Positions 1 through 9,340 of a DNA stretch of 64,000 nt are shown here, piece after piece; within the stretch, counting starts at the first letter, position 1, and every line of letters starts with the position of its first letter. Source of the stretch: Flavobacterium sp. HSC-61S13 (lineage in GTDB: Bacteria > Bacteroidota > Bacteroidia > Flavobacteriales > Flavobacteriaceae). The notes under the pieces are model-generated. The model had not been told where the DNA came from, searched no databases, and saw nothing but the letters and a program-made list of their open reading frames with translations. The position numbers were made by a program, and so were the translations under genes. The DNA lies in contig NZ_JALJZV010000004.1 in the NCBI RefSeq assembly GCF_024171535.1, forward strand, positions 62,001 through 126,000. Reading direction: 5' to 3'.

Positions 1-262
1 ATGTGATGAATCGGTTTCCGCTTTGGATATTTCGGTACAAGCCCAAGTTTTAAACCTGTTGAACGAACTGAAGGAGAATTTTGGATTTACCTATCTGTTT
101 ATTTCTCATGATTTGGCTGTTGTCAAATATATGTCGGATCAAGTAGCTGTGATGAGTAAGGGGCAAATCGTTGAAATGAATGAGGCCGATGATTTGTATA
201 GAAACCCACAAACGGCATACACTCAAACTTTGATTCAGGCAATACCCAAGTCGAGACAGTAA
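1..262 (+). CDS. Oligopeptide/dipeptide ABC transporter ATP-binding protein, C-terminal part
   Basis: This is the last 86 residues of an ABC ATPase whose start lies upstream of the window; the reading frame is open from base 2. It enters at the Walker B/D-loop region ([16 protein letters not shown]), followed by the switch histidine in FISHDLAVV and a C-terminal tail ([17 protein letters not shown]) typical of the OppD/OppF/DppF family, which powers import of peptides or nickel from the cytoplasmic side. The usual Walker B context is DEPVSALD; here the Pro is a Ser (codon tcg), a small departure. Substrate cannot be told from this fragment. Terminated by a hairpin shared with the convergent gene. 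Confidence 0.85.
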   Translation, partial: CDESVSALDISVQAQVLNLLNELKENFGFTYLFISHDLAVVKYMSDQVAVMSKGQIVEMNEADDLYRNPQTAYTQTLIQAIPKSRQ

Positions 263-292
263 GGTAGTGGCTAGTGGATGAGTACTAGTAAA

Positions 293-330
293 TAAAAAAG
301 CCCTTTCATGATTAAGTAGAAAAGGCTTTT
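293..330. terminator. Bidirectional intrinsic terminator
   Basis: An A-run, then GCCcTTTc paired across a loop with gAAAaGGC, then a T-run. It lies between two convergent genes and can serve both strands. Confidence 0.6.
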
Positions 331-340
331 GTAGTTTTGA

Positions 341-1690
341 TTAATATCCTCGGTAAGGAACTTCTTTTTCATGAAATTCAATGCCGTAATTCTCTAGTTC
401 TTTGAGAATCGGTTCGTAAACATCTTTATCTATCGGCATTTGTACACCGGGTTTTGTAATGATGCCTTTTAAAATTTTTAAGGCGGCAATGGCAACGGGT
501 AGTCCAACGGTTTTTGCCATAGCTGTATAGGTTTGATCGTCGCCGATACACACCATTTTGGAATCGATTTCCTTGTGTTCGCCATTCAATTCATAACCGA
601 ATTTGTGATACATCACAATCATATCCTTGTCGTTTTCCTTTAACGACCAGCTGTCGCTGAGTATTTTTTCGAGTATCTGTGCAGGAGTTGCATTTTTTAA
701 CCCGATGATTTTATCGGGATTAAAGATATCCAGTTCCATCAATTTATCCCACATGATGTCATCTTGGTCTAAATTTAAGGCCAAACGCAGTTTTATCTCC
801 ACTGAATCTGTACGGTGATAAGGCAGATAGGAATTAATAAAGTCGCGATACGACATATGTTCTGAATTGTCGATGGTGTAGGAGTCGTCGGTTAGTCCTA
901 ATTCTACAAACATATTCCATGCTTTGGAATAGCCAACTCTACGAATAGTTCCTCTGAAAACCGTTAGGGCATCGTCTAATCCGTATATCGAGCGGTATTT
1001 TAGTGAATCTCTATTGGCGTAACCTTCAAAACGGCCGTAGCCCTCAATTTCCATAAACTCAGTTCTTCTGAAAACCTTGTTGTATGGAATGTATTTGTAT
1101 TGACCTTCCTGGATGAATTTCGCTGCGCCACCTTGTCCGGCAAGGACTACGTTTCTCGGATTCCATGTGAATTTGTAATTCCATAAGTTGTCGTCCGATT
1201 CGGGTGCAACCAAACCTCCACAAAACGATTCAAACAAGATGGTTTTACCGCCTTTTGCGCGGATTTCATCGAGTATCTTCATTGCGCTCATATGATCGAT
1301 ACCGGGATCTAATCCAATTTCATTCATAAAAACCAAGCCGTTCTTTTTGACCTCTTCATCTAAAGCGGCCATCTCTGGGCTTATATAAGAAGCGGTTACC
1401 AAGTGCTTCTTGTAGGTCAAGCAATCTTTGGCAAGTTCGATATGCATAAAAGCGGGTAACATGGAAATAACAATAGAGGCTTTGGCTATTTCTTCTCTTC
1501 TGTGCTCCACATCAAATAAATCAAGAGAAATAGCTGTTGCATTAGGATGATTTTGGGTCTTCTTTTGAGCTAATTCTAACGAAAGATCAGCTATAGTTAT
1601 ATGTAAATTTTCTAAATCAGATTTTTCTAACAGATATTTAATAAGAGATGAAGCAGATCTTCCGGCTCCAACAATTAAAATATTTCTCAT
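341..1690 (-). CDS. Saccharopine dehydrogenase-like NAD(P)-dependent enzyme
   Basis: The protein has 449 residues. The N-terminal Rossmann fold begins at residue 2 with ILIVGAGRSASSLIKYLL, and the later segment NEIGLDPGIDHMSAMKILDEI is characteristic of the saccharopine reductase C-terminal domain (Lys9-like). Family members interconvert saccharopine with aminoadipate semialdehyde plus glutamate, or act in related lysine catabolism or polyamine steps, in the cytosol. Length matches the family. It is a single gene convergent with the ABC ATPase and divergent from the DUF423 gene, so the context does not fix the substrate. The fold is clear; the exact reaction is inferred. Confidence 0.8.
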   Translation of the reverse strand: MRNILIVGAGRSASSLIKYLLEKSDLENLHITIADLSLELAQKKTQNHPNATAISLDLFDVEHRREEIAKASIVISMLPAFMHIELAKDCLTYKKHLVTASYISPEMAALDEEVKKNGLVFMNEIGLDPGIDHMSAMKILDEIRAKGGKTILFESFCGGLVAPESDDNLWNYKFTWNPRNVVLAGQGGAAKFIQEGQYKYIPYNKVFRRTEFMEIEGYGRFEGYANRDSLKYRSIYGLDDALTVFRGTIRRVGYSKAWNMFVELGLTDDSYTIDNSEHMSYRDFINSYLPYHRTDSVEIKLRLALNLDQDDIMWDKLMELDIFNPDKIIGLKNATPAQILEKILSDSWSLKENDKDMIVMYHKFGYELNGEHKEIDSKMVCIGDDQTYTAMAKTVGLPVAIAALKILKGIITKPGVQMPIDKDVYEPILKELENYGIEFHEKEVPYRGY

Positions 1691-1789
1691 AACTTGGCTT
1701 TTAATTAAGATACGAAAATAGCGATTTCGTTAGCGTTAAAAAATAAAAAACCCATTTAATTTGGGAAGGGAAATTAATTTTAAGAATCG

Positions 1790-1797
1790 TATATTTG
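1790..1797 (+). promoter_or_regulatory. -7 promoter element (TAnnTTTG)
   Basis: TATATTTG lies 13 bases before the ATG of the DUF423 gene and matches the Bacteroidota -7 consensus. The -33 TTG is at 1761-1763 with a rather long spacing. Confidence 0.5.
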
Positions 1798-1810
1798 AAA
1801 TAAAAATAGT

Positions 1811-2203
1811 ATGGACAAAAAAATAATCGGTTTGGCGGCTTTTATGGGCGGAATTGCCGTGATTTTAGGAGCATTTGGTGCTCACGGTCTTAAAGCCGTA
1901 CTCGATGAGAATCAGTTGTTAACGTTTGAAACTGGCGTGAGATACCAGATCTATCATGCCTTGTTTTTGCTGTTCGTGGGTGCTGTACCTATATTGACTA
2001 GTAAAACAAAAAAAATTATAGGGTATTTAGTCGGTTTTGGAGTTTTGTTTTTCTCTGGATCCATCTATTTACTCGCGACAAACGGTTTAACTGCGGTTGA
2101 TTTTAAATTTTTAGGACCCATAACGCCGCTTGGTGGGGTTTTATTAATTGCAGCTTGGTTTACGGTCGGCTATCAAGCCATTTTTGTCAAAAAAGGGATT
2201 TAA
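1811..2203 (+). CDS. DUF423 family small membrane protein
   Basis: The 130-residue protein is almost wholly hydrophobic, with four likely membrane helices (about residues 5-25, 45-62, 68-88 and 98-122). The N-terminal stretch [19 protein letters not shown] is the signature of the DUF423 family (YgdD-like inner-membrane proteins), whose function is not established. It has its own -7 promoter element and is followed after 76 bases by pckA, which has a separate promoter, so it is probably monocistronic. Confidence 0.85.
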   Translation: MDKKIIGLAAFMGGIAVILGAFGAHGLKAVLDENQLLTFETGVRYQIYHALFLLFVGAVPILTSKTKKIIGYLVGFGVLFFSGSIYLLATNGLTAVDFKFLGPITPLGGVLLIAAWFTVGYQAIFVKKGI

Positions 2204-2239
2204 AAACGATTTTAGTGTCGTTATTTTTAAATTTATTTC

Positions 2240-2247
2240 TAAGTTTG
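2240..2247 (+). promoter_or_regulatory. pckA -7 promoter element
   Basis: TAAGTTTG is 32 bases before the ATG at 2280. An in-frame extension upstream to 2148 would run through this promoter, which supports the later start. Confidence 0.6.
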
Positions 2248-2279
2248 CAAACATATTAACAACAACACATTTTATAGAT

Positions 2280-3893
2280 ATGAATGTTTCTAAATCTATC
2301 TCGTTAGAAAAATACGGAATTGCGGATGCGGTTGAGATTATACACAACCCTTCTTACGAATATTTGTATGACGAGGAAATTAGCCCGAAGTTAGAAGGGT
2401 TCGAAAAAGGCGAGGTAACAGAGCTTGGAGCAGTTAATGTAATGACAGGTGTGTTTACGGGACGTTCGCCTAAAGATAAATATATAGTTAAAGATGCGGT
2501 TACAGAAAATACAGTTTGGTGGAATTCTCCGCAAAGTGTAAATGACAATAAACCGATCGATCAAAATACTTGGAATGCGCTTAAAGAAACTACGGTAAAA
2601 CAGCTTTCGAATAAGAAGCTATTTGTTGTTGATGCGTTTTGTGGTGCTAATGAAAACTCTCGTTTGAAAGTGAGATTTATCATGGAAGTAGCTTGGCAAG
2701 CACATTTTGTTAAAAATATGTTTATCCGTCCTACTCAAGAAGAGTTGGATAATTTTGGTGAGCCGGACTTCGTGGTTATGAATGCTTCTAAAGCTACTTT
2801 TGACCAATATAAAGACTACGGGTTAAACTCGGAAGTATATATCGCTTTTAACCTTACAGAGAAAATCCAAATCATTGGAGGAACTTGGTATGGTGGTGAG
2901 ATGAAAAAAGGAATGTTTGCTATGATGAACTATTATTTACCATTAAACGGAATGGCTTCAATGCATTGTTCTGCTAATAAGGGTAAAGATGGTGATGTAG
3001 CTGTTTTCTTCGGTCTATCTGGAACGGGTAAAACAACACTTTCTACAGATCCTAAGCGTGAATTGATCGGTGATGATGAGCACGGATGGGACAACGATGG
3101 TGTTTTTAACTTCGAAGGAGGTTGTTATGCAAAAACCATTGATTTGAGTAAAGAACATGAGCCGGACATTTATAATGCCATCCGAAGAGATGCTTTATTG
3201 GAAAATGTTACGGTATTAGAAGGAGGGAAGATCGACTTTAAAGACGGTTCTACCACTCAAAATACACGTGTTTCTTACCCAATTTATCATATCGATAATA
3301 TTGTTAAGCCGGTTTCTAAAGCGGGACATGCGACTAAAGTGATCTTCTTAACAGCAGATGCTTTTGGAGTGATGCCACCGGTTTCTAAATTGACGCCAGA
3401 ACAAACAAAATATTACTTCCTTTCTGGATTTACAGCTAAATTAGCGGGTACTGAAAGAGGAGTTACTCAACCAGAACCTACGTTCTCCGCTTGTTTCGGA
3501 AAAGCATTTTTATCTTTACATCCAACCCAATATGGTGAGGAATTAGTGAAGAAAATGGAGGAGCATAATGCGACTGCATATATGGTGAACACCGGATGGA
3601 ATGGAACAGGAAAGAGAATTTCTATCAAGGATACAAGAGCGATTATCGATCGTATTTTAGATGGTTCCATAGAAACAGCTGAAACTGAAATTGTTCCAAT
3701 TTTTAACTTGGCAGTGCCAAAAGCTTTGGCGGAAGTGGATACAACTATTCTAGATCCTAGAAATACGTACCAAGATGCAGCGGAGTGGAATGCTAAAGCA
3801 AAAGATTTGGCTGCTTTGTTCGTAAAGAATTTTGCAAATTATACCGATAATGAAGAAGGACAATCTCTAGTTGCTGCAGGGCCACAGATTTAA
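2280..3893 (+). CDS. pckA: Phosphoenolpyruvate carboxykinase (ATP)
   Basis: PckA converts oxaloacetate plus ATP to phosphoenolpyruvate and CO2, the entry step of gluconeogenesis. The 537-residue product starting at 2280 matches the usual ~535-540 residues of the ATP-type enzyme. The P-loop [11 protein letters not shown] and the following metal/nucleotide segment with [18 protein letters not shown] are intact. A longer reading frame from 2148 overlaps the DUF423 gene and the promoter, so 2280 (MNVSKSIS) is preferred. The gene stands alone, with its own promoter and a strong terminator. Confidence 0.97.
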   Translation: MNVSKSISLEKYGIADAVEIIHNPSYEYLYDEEISPKLEGFEKGEVTELGAVNVMTGVFTGRSPKDKYIVKDAVTENTVWWNSPQSVNDNKPIDQNTWNALKETTVKQLSNKKLFVVDAFCGANENSRLKVRFIMEVAWQAHFVKNMFIRPTQEELDNFGEPDFVVMNASKATFDQYKDYGLNSEVYIAFNLTEKIQIIGGTWYGGEMKKGMFAMMNYYLPLNGMASMHCSANKGKDGDVAVFFGLSGTGKTTLSTDPKRELIGDDEHGWDNDGVFNFEGGCYAKTIDLSKEHEPDIYNAIRRDALLENVTVLEGGKIDFKDGSTTQNTRVSYPIYHIDNIVKPVSKAGHATKVIFLTADAFGVMPPVSKLTPEQTKYYFLSGFTAKLAGTERGVTQPEPTFSACFGKAFLSLHPTQYGEELVKKMEEHNATAYMVNTGWNGTGKRISIKDTRAIIDRILDGSIETAETEIVPIFNLAVPKALAEVDTTILDPRNTYQDAAEWNAKAKDLAALFVKNFANYTDNEEGQSLVAAGPQI

Positions 3894-3911
3894 GGTACTT
3901 TTTAAATATAA

Positions 3912-3945
3912 AAAAGCCCGATAATTTTAAATTATCGGGCTTTTT
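3912..3945 (+). terminator. pckA intrinsic terminator
   Basis: A perfect stem AAAAAGCCCGATAATTT with its complement around a 3-base loop, followed by a T-run, 19 bases after the pckA stop codon. Confidence 0.9.
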
Positions 3946-4073
3946 GTTTTTAAGGCTAAATACAGGTTGTTTTGTGTAAGACTAACTACGATGACTGCAA
4001 GTCTGAAAAAACTTCCTTAAATCGCTTAATAAGGCGGTTGTTTGTCTAGGCTATACGGGTTTGTTGTAAAACA

Positions 4074-4104
4074 AATGGCCTATCTTTTTGAGATAGCCCA
4101 TTTG
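4074..4104 (-). terminator. Probable hemD terminator
   Basis: A hairpin AAATGG(C)CTATCT / AGATAG(C)CCATTT with one mismatch; on the minus strand it is followed by a T-rich stretch downstream of hemD. Confidence 0.45.
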
Positions 4105-4199
4105 CTTATTTTCTATTCGGTTTTCGAATCTATAAAATATTTAATCGATCCACATTTATCCCGCAAACCTACTAGTTACTAATTACTAGTCACTGATTA

Positions 4200-4943
4200 C
4201 TATTTATTAGCTTTGGCAATGTATTTCTCGAGCGCCATAGTCATCGAAGGAGCCTCAGGGCTTGGTGCCATGATATCTACTCTAAGACCGTGGTCTAGTG
4301 CTTCTTTTTGTGTGGTGCTTCCGAAAACTGCGATACGTGTATCGTTTTGTTCGAAATCTGGAAAATTCATAAAAAGAGATTTTATTCCGGTAGGGCTAAA
4401 AAACGCCAATACGTCATAATATACATCTTTTAAGTCCGAGAGGTCACTCATCACTGTTCTGTAGAAAACACCTTCTGTCCAGTCAATTTTCAAAGCGTTT
4501 AATGTCGTTGGGACATCGGCGTTTAATTGATCTGAAGCGGGTAATAAAAACTTTTCGTCTTTATACTTTTTAATTAAAGGTGCAATATCAACGAAGTCTT
4601 TAAGACCTACATAGATTTTTCGTTTTCTGTAAACTACATATTTTTGAAGATAGTAGGCTACGGCTTCTGATTGGCAGAAATACTTTAGAGTTTCAGGAAC
4701 TTTATATCTCATTTCTTCAGCTACACGAAAAAAGTGGTCAACAGAGTTTTTACTCGTTAATATGATTGCAGAATAATTATTCAAATCAATCTTTTGCTGG
4801 CGAATTTCTTTGGCTGATACACCCTCAACATGAATAAAAGGTCTAAAGTCAAACTTTACCTTTAATTTTTGTTGTAATTCGAAATACGGTGAATTTTCTA
4901 CTTTAGGCTCTGGTTGAGAAACCAAAATTGTTTTCACTTTCAT
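4200..4943 (-). CDS. hemD: Uroporphyrinogen-III synthase
   Basis: HemD closes hydroxymethylbilane into uroporphyrinogen III, inverting ring D, in the cytosolic haem/cobamide pathway. The 247-residue length and layout fit the poorly conserved HemD family: an N-terminal half ending in NYSAIILTSKNSVDHFFR (the characteristic TSxNxV segment) and a C-terminal half with VLAFFSPTGIKSLF and RIAVFGSTTQKEALDHGL. It follows the DUF4271 gene by 20 bases and is probably cotranscribed with it, a pairing I recall from other flavobacteria. Confidence 0.9.
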   Translation of the reverse strand: MKVKTILVSQPEPKVENSPYFELQQKLKVKFDFRPFIHVEGVSAKEIRQQKIDLNNYSAIILTSKNSVDHFFRVAEEMRYKVPETLKYFCQSEAVAYYLQKYVVYRKRKIYVGLKDFVDIAPLIKKYKDEKFLLPASDQLNADVPTTLNALKIDWTEGVFYRTVMSDLSDLKDVYYDVLAFFSPTGIKSLFMNFPDFEQNDTRIAVFGSTTQKEALDHGLRVDIMAPSPEAPSMTMALEKYIAKANK

Positions 4944-4963
4944 ATATTTTATGTTCTAATGCT

Positions 4964-5629
4964 CTAAGATTTTGTAAACCAATAATAAAGGAAAAAATAG
5001 GGAGCTATTTCAAGAGTGCAAAGATACAAAATAAAATAAAAGAATCTGTTAAGAATTAAATTTTGATAATTCCTTAAAAAGATAATGTATAATATGATGT
5101 TTGTTGTCATTAATGCAAGCATTATGATGAAAAGAGGGATTTTGCTTGAAAAATCATTATAAAAAAGAATGAGATTAGCCGGTAATATCAGTAAAGATAC
5201 ATAGGTACGGTAATTGACTTTTTGTAAATTGAATTGTTCGGAAAATTCCTCAATGTTGAATGCAATCGCTACGATTTTCTCGATTAAGTATTTGGCTAAA
5301 ATAAAAAAGGTAATGAAATTTAGGATTCTGATAAAGGAGATAAACGAGTAATGGTTGAGATAGCCAAAGCTTTTTAAGCAAATCTGTACAAAGAAAGTAC
5401 CCGATATCAATTGTACTAAAAAAAGGGAAATAGTAAAACTGTTTTTGATGTTGGCGCTGTCCTTGTAGATCTTGGTGTATTTCTCCGATACAATGAGGCG
5501 AAGATATTCGGCGAAACGAACTTCGTAAACATTTTTATTGATAGCAATAATACCAAAGCAAAGCAAAAACAGCAATGTTGCCCAGTCTTTGTTCTCAATC
5601 ACTCTTTGGGTTAATGTAAAATCCATCAT
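4964..5629 (-). CDS. DUF4271 membrane protein
   Basis: The 221-residue integral membrane protein has about five to six hydrophobic helices, starting near WATLLFLLCFGIIAINK and ending with FFYFILYLCTLEIAPYFFLYYW. The combination of an N-terminal helix, a DxxxI linker and the C-terminal EIAPY segment matches the DUF4271 family, which is confined to Bacteroidota and has no known function. It is the first gene of a likely two-gene unit with hemD. The adjacent in-frame ATG codons at 5629 and 5626 are equally possible starts. Confidence 0.8.
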   Translation of the reverse strand: MMDFTLTQRVIENKDWATLLFLLCFGIIAINKNVYEVRFAEYLRLIVSEKYTKIYKDSANIKNSFTISLFLVQLISGTFFVQICLKSFGYLNHYSFISFIRILNFITFFILAKYLIEKIVAIAFNIEEFSEQFNLQKVNYRTYVSLLILPANLILFYNDFSSKIPLFIIMLALMTTNIILYIIFLRNYQNLILNRFFYFILYLCTLEIAPYFFLYYWFTKS

Positions 5630-5708
5630 ATCGGGTGTAAAATTACTAAATTTTTTTTCAGAAAAGGATATTGTAATTTATTTGTGGAATAACTTTATAG
5701 AAAAAGTT

Positions 5709-5716
5709 TACTTTTG
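5709..5716 (+). promoter_or_regulatory. -7 promoter of the glycosyltransferase-pyrC unit
   Basis: TACTTTTG with a TTG at 5682-5684. It decides the start of the next gene: an ATG at 5714 falls inside this element, so the ATG at 5735 is used. Confidence 0.6.
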
Positions 5717-5734
5717 CAAGTAAACCTTATTAAA

Positions 5735-6457
5735 ATGGCTCAAGGAATTGTCATTATTCCCACGTATAATGAAATCGAGAACATACAGCATATCATAACC
5801 GTTACGATGAGTTTACCGGATCACTTTCATGTTTTGGTGGTAGATGATAATTCTCCTGACGGAACTGCTGATCTGGTTCGATCGTTGCAAAATCAATTTC
5901 CAGAGCGCCTTTTTTTAGAAGTGAGAAGTCAAAAGGAAGGCCTGGGTACGGCCTATGTGCACGGGTTTAATTGGGCCTTAGCCAGACCGTACAGCCATGT
6001 TTTTGAAATGGATGCGGATTTCTCACATAATCCACTGGATTTACCCTTGTTATTAAAAGCGTGTGAAGAAGGTGCTGATATGAGTATCGGGTCGCGTTAT
6101 GTAACTGGAGTAAATGTAGTCAATTGGCCTTTAAACCGCGTTTTGCTGTCGTATTTCGCCTCAGTTTATGTGCGTTTCATTACTCGAATGAAGATCCGCG
6201 ATACTACTGCTGGTTTTATCTGTTATAAACGGGAAGTTTTAGAGCGTATTTCTTTAGATCGTATCCGATTTATCGGGTATGCCTTTCAAATTGAAATGAA
6301 GTACCGCGCCTTTGATCTAAAATTTAATATCGTTGAGGTTCCTATTATTTTTACCGATCGAACTGTGGGCGAATCCAAAATGTCAAATGGCATTATTAAA
6401 GAGGCTATTTTTGGCGTGATATCGCTTCGAATTAAACAACTACTAAACAAACTATAA
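5735..6457 (+). CDS. Polyprenol-phosphate mannosyltransferase-like family 2 glycosyltransferase
   Basis: This GT-A glycosyltransferase of 240 residues starts with MAQGIVIIPTYNEIENI. It carries the nucleotide-binding VDDNSPDGT, the DxD-like EMDADFSHNP and the segment DTTAGFICYKREVLE seen in dolichol/polyprenol-phosphate mannose synthases. Such enzymes move mannose or another hexose from a nucleotide sugar to a lipid carrier at the cytoplasmic membrane. No C-terminal membrane domain is present, so it is the short soluble type. Its stop overlaps the ATG of dihydroorotase by one base (taatg), indicating cotranscription. Confidence 0.88.
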   Translation: MAQGIVIIPTYNEIENIQHIITVTMSLPDHFHVLVVDDNSPDGTADLVRSLQNQFPERLFLEVRSQKEGLGTAYVHGFNWALARPYSHVFEMDADFSHNPLDLPLLLKACEEGADMSIGSRYVTGVNVVNWPLNRVLLSYFASVYVRFITRMKIRDTTAGFICYKREVLERISLDRIRFIGYAFQIEMKYRAFDLKFNIVEVPIIFTDRTVGESKMSNGIIKEAIFGVISLRIKQLLNKL

Positions 6458-7794
6458 TGAATACATTTTTAATTAAAAACGGACAACTAGTCAATGAAGG
6501 AGAAGTTTTTGTTGGGGATATCTTAATCGAAGAGGGCCGCATTGCAAAAATTGCGCCCGCTATTGAAAATATAAATAATGCCCGGGTGATTGATGCTCAG
6601 GGATGTTGGGTTTTACCGGGTATGATTGATGATCAGGTTCACTTTAGAGAGCCGGGTCTTACGCATAAAGGGGATATTGAAAGTGAATCGCGTGCAGCTA
6701 TTGCAGGAGGAATTACTTCTTTTATCGAACAACCCAATACGGTTCCCAATGCAGTTACTCAAGAATTGTTGGAAGATAAATATCAAATCGCCAGCGAGAA
6801 ATCTTTTGCAAATTATTCCTTTATGATGGGGGGAACCAACGATAACTTGGAAGAGGTTTTAAAGACCAATCCTAGAAATGTCGCTGGTATTAAATTGTTT
6901 TTGGGTTCATCTACGGGTAATATGTTGGTGGATAAGGAAGAGGTTTTGGAGAAAATCTTTTCGAGTACCGATATGTTAATCGCGGTGCATGCTGAAGATG
7001 AAGCAACGATACAGCAAAATTTGGCGCGTTATAAGGAGCAATATGGAGAGGATATTTCCGTGGCTTGTCATCCTTTAATCCGCAGTGCTGAGGCTTGTTA
7101 TTTATCCTCGTCTAAAGCGATTGCCTTGGCAGAGAAAACCGGTGCAAGGTTGCATGTTTTTCATGTGTCTACCGCTATAGAGACCAAACTTTTTAGAAAT
7201 GATATTCCGTTGCGCGATAAAAAAATAACTGCAGAGGTTTGTGTGCACCACTTGTGGTTCTCCGACGAAGATTACGCGACTAAAGGCAATTTGATTAAAT
7301 GGAACCCAGCGGTTAAGAGCAGTTCAGATCGTGCGGCGCTGTGGGAAGCATTACTAGATGATAGAATTGATGTGATCGCAACCGATCATGCTCCACATAC
7401 TTTGGAAGAAAAGGCAAAGCCTTATAGTCAAGCACCTTCGGGAGGTCCTTTGGTACAGCACGCCTTGGTGGCTTTGCTCGAAGCAAGTAAAGAGGGTATG
7501 ATAAGTATTGAGAAAATTGTTGAGAAAACAGCGCATAATCCAGCTATATTATTTCAAATTGAGCAGCGTGGTTTTCTACGCGAGGGGTATCATGCCGATT
7601 TGGTTTTGGTAGATCCAAATTCAGATTGGACGGTCAGTTCTGATAATATTTTGTATAAATGTGGATGGTCGCCTTTTGAAGGTCAGACTTTTAGTTCAAA
7701 AATAACGCATACCTTTGTCAACGGGAATTTGGTGTATGAAGACGGGAAAATAAATGAGAAAAAATCAGGACAACGTTTGTTGTTTTTAAGATAG
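6457..7794 (+). CDS. pyrC: Dihydroorotase
   Basis: This amidohydrolase of 445 residues interconverts carbamoyl-aspartate and dihydroorotate in pyrimidine synthesis. Visible signatures are the metal-binding DQVHFREPGLTHKGD near residue 60, the probable carbamylated lysine in AGIKLFLGSSTGN, the second metal histidines (AVHAEDE, LHVFHVST), and IATDHAPHTLEEKAKP near the C-terminus. This is the class I type common in Bacteroidota and related to allantoinase; DHAPH and the overall pattern favour dihydroorotase. It is translationally coupled to the upstream glycosyltransferase and followed at once by a DUF4296 lipoprotein. Confidence 0.92.
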   Translation: MNTFLIKNGQLVNEGEVFVGDILIEEGRIAKIAPAIENINNARVIDAQGCWVLPGMIDDQVHFREPGLTHKGDIESESRAAIAGGITSFIEQPNTVPNAVTQELLEDKYQIASEKSFANYSFMMGGTNDNLEEVLKTNPRNVAGIKLFLGSSTGNMLVDKEEVLEKIFSSTDMLIAVHAEDEATIQQNLARYKEQYGEDISVACHPLIRSAEACYLSSSKAIALAEKTGARLHVFHVSTAIETKLFRNDIPLRDKKITAEVCVHHLWFSDEDYATKGNLIKWNPAVKSSSDRAALWEALLDDRIDVIATDHAPHTLEEKAKPYSQAPSGGPLVQHALVALLEASKEGMISIEKIVEKTAHNPAILFQIEQRGFLREGYHADLVLVDPNSDWTVSSDNILYKCGWSPFEGQTFSSKITHTFVNGNLVYEDGKINEKKSGQRLLFLR

Positions 7795-7799
7795 TGGTT

Positions 7800-8258
7800 A
7801 TGAAAAAAATGGTTTTGTTGTGTTGCCTTTTGAGTCTAATTTCTTGTAAGGAGGAATTGGAGAAGCCGAAGAAATTTATCGAAAAAGATAAAATGACCGA
7901 TGTTTTGTACGATATGGCTTTGCTAAACGGTATGGAGAGTATGGGAGTTTTTTATGCCGATACGACTGCCTCGATAATTACTGCTTCCTCCATTTTAAAA
8001 AAGTATAAAATCGACAGTTTGACCTTTGTTGAAAACAACCGCTATTATATTGAACTCGAAGATGAATCGTATTTTCAAATTCAAGAAGAGATCAAAAAAC
8101 GCTTGGAAGTCAAGAAAGAAAAATTGAAAAAGGAAGTGGAAGCTGAGCAGGAAAAGGCAAAGTTAAAGGAGGAAGATGAAAAGGTAAAGGCAGTGAAAAC
8201 TAATGTGAAATTAAATAAGTTGAGCAAAGTGGCTGTAGAAAATCAGCCGCAGGAATAA
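7800..8258 (+). CDS. DUF4296 lipoprotein
   Basis: A 152-residue lipoprotein. The signal peptide MKKMVLLCCLLSLISC ends at a lipobox cysteine. The mature part begins KPKKFIEKDKMTDVLYDMALLNG, the conserved core of DUF4296, and ends in a highly charged, Lys/Glu-rich, probably coiled-coil tail. Function is unknown; a periplasm-facing membrane-anchored role is inferred. The ATG at 7800 is preferred over an in-frame GTG at 7794 that overlaps the dihydroorotase stop. The last 59 bases overlap the 3' end of the opposing epimerase gene. Confidence 0.82.
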   Translation: MKKMVLLCCLLSLISCKEELEKPKKFIEKDKMTDVLYDMALLNGMESMGVFYADTTASIITASSILKKYKIDSLTFVENNRYYIELEDESYFQIQEEIKKRLEVKKEKLKKEVEAEQEKAKLKEEDEKVKAVKTNVKLNKLSKVAVENQPQE

Positions 8259-9204
8259 AGGAATAATCAAGCGTGTTGATTATTTTGGAATTATCATAAA
8301 TAGAATTAGAATGAGAAGCTTTCGCGGTAGCCCGGGAATAGCTTCTTTTTTTTGCTGTAAAAAGCGATATGATGTAATCCAGTCTCCAAGCCAAACTGGT
8401 TACCATTGGAGAAGCGTATAGATTGGGTCTTTTTTTGCCCAGTAAATCAGCCAGTTTGTTGAGTAGATCTTGAAAATTGATGTTTTCGGAAATCACGACG
8501 TAATTTTGGTTTTTTATCGAGCTGTTCATCAATTGAATCATGATGCGGCACACGTCTTCTACGGCAACAATCCCTACGGTTCCCTTGGTATAAAAAGGCA
8601 TTCCCTGATTGATTTTGTTCAGCAGTTCGCCCGAGCTTTGGTTCCAAAATCCAGAACCGAAAATTACACCTGGATTAACGATAATAACCGGAAGTCCCTC
8701 TTGACTTGCCCGCCAAACTTCGATCTCACTGCCGTATTTACTGATGGCGTAGTCGTTGTGGTAGCTGTCGGGATTCCAATTGGCGGTTTCGTCTATAGAT
8801 TTGTTTTTGTCGATGGTTTCTCCCAATGCAGCTATAGAGCTAACATGGCAAAATTTATCGATTTGATAAGCTATGGAAAGGTTGACTAGATTAGCTGTTC
8901 CCTCAATGTTGGTTTTGCGTAAGATTTCTTCTTCTTTCGGGTCAAAAGTCACATAAGCGGCACAGTGATAAACTTGTCGAATATCGGTAAAGGCATTTTC
9001 CAGAGCAGGAATGTCATTTAAGTCTGCTTTGATCCATTCGATTTTTTGAAATAAAACCTGCTTATCGGCATCGGCAAATAACTGTCTGGTTTTCTCAATA
9101 TTTTCTTCTGTACGGTAGATGGCGCGAATCGCTTCGTTTTCTTGAAGCAATTGAAGCAGCAAATGCGCTCCTACTAAGCCGGTTCCTCCTGTGACTAATA
9201 TCAT
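8200..9204 (-). CDS. NAD-dependent epimerase/dehydratase family protein
   Basis: An extended SDR of 334 residues. The nucleotide-binding motif MILVTGGTGLVGAHLL is at the very N-terminus, the catalytic tyrosine/lysine lies in YAISKYGSE (YxxxK), and VNPGVIFGSG follows. Substrate specificity cannot be read; members act on nucleotide sugars, flavonoid-like ketones or sterol-like substrates. The start at 9204 is chosen because the Rossmann motif begins there and a TAnnTTTG element lies at 9212-9219, inside the longer alternative reading frame from 9261. Confidence 0.82.
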   Translation of the reverse strand: MILVTGGTGLVGAHLLLQLLQENEAIRAIYRTEENIEKTRQLFADADKQVLFQKIEWIKADLNDIPALENAFTDIRQVYHCAAYVTFDPKEEEILRKTNIEGTANLVNLSIAYQIDKFCHVSSIAALGETIDKNKSIDETANWNPDSYHNDYAISKYGSEIEVWRASQEGLPVIIVNPGVIFGSGFWNQSSGELLNKINQGMPFYTKGTVGIVAVEDVCRIMIQLMNSSIKNQNYVVISENINFQDLLNKLADLLGKKRPNLYASPMVTSLAWRLDYIISLFTAKKRSYSRATAKASHSNSIYDNSKIINTLDYSFIPAADFLQPLCSTYLISH

Positions 9205-9211
9205 ATGCAGA

Positions 9212-9219
9212 CAAATGTA
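9212..9219 (-). promoter_or_regulatory. -7 promoter element of the epimerase gene
   Basis: On the minus strand this reads TACATTTG, only 7 bases before the ATG at 9204, implying a 5' leader of just a few bases. Confidence 0.45.
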
Positions 9220-9314
9220 GAAGTTTAGTTTTACATACTGAAATTTTTTTGTACTAATCACGGGTTTATCGAATCATGGATTTGCCAATAGGCGAATTTG
9301 CGAATTCAATTGTT

Positions 9315-9322
9315 TATATTTG
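9315..9322 (+). promoter_or_regulatory. tyrS -7 promoter element
   Basis: TATATTTG, 18 bases before the tyrS ATG. Confidence 0.6.
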
Positions 9323-9340
9323 TAAAAAATAATTAATTAA

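Noticed and set aside
2148..2279. Longer N-terminus of pckA
   Set aside because: It overlaps the DUF423 gene and the -7 promoter element, and the family begins near the ATG at 2280.
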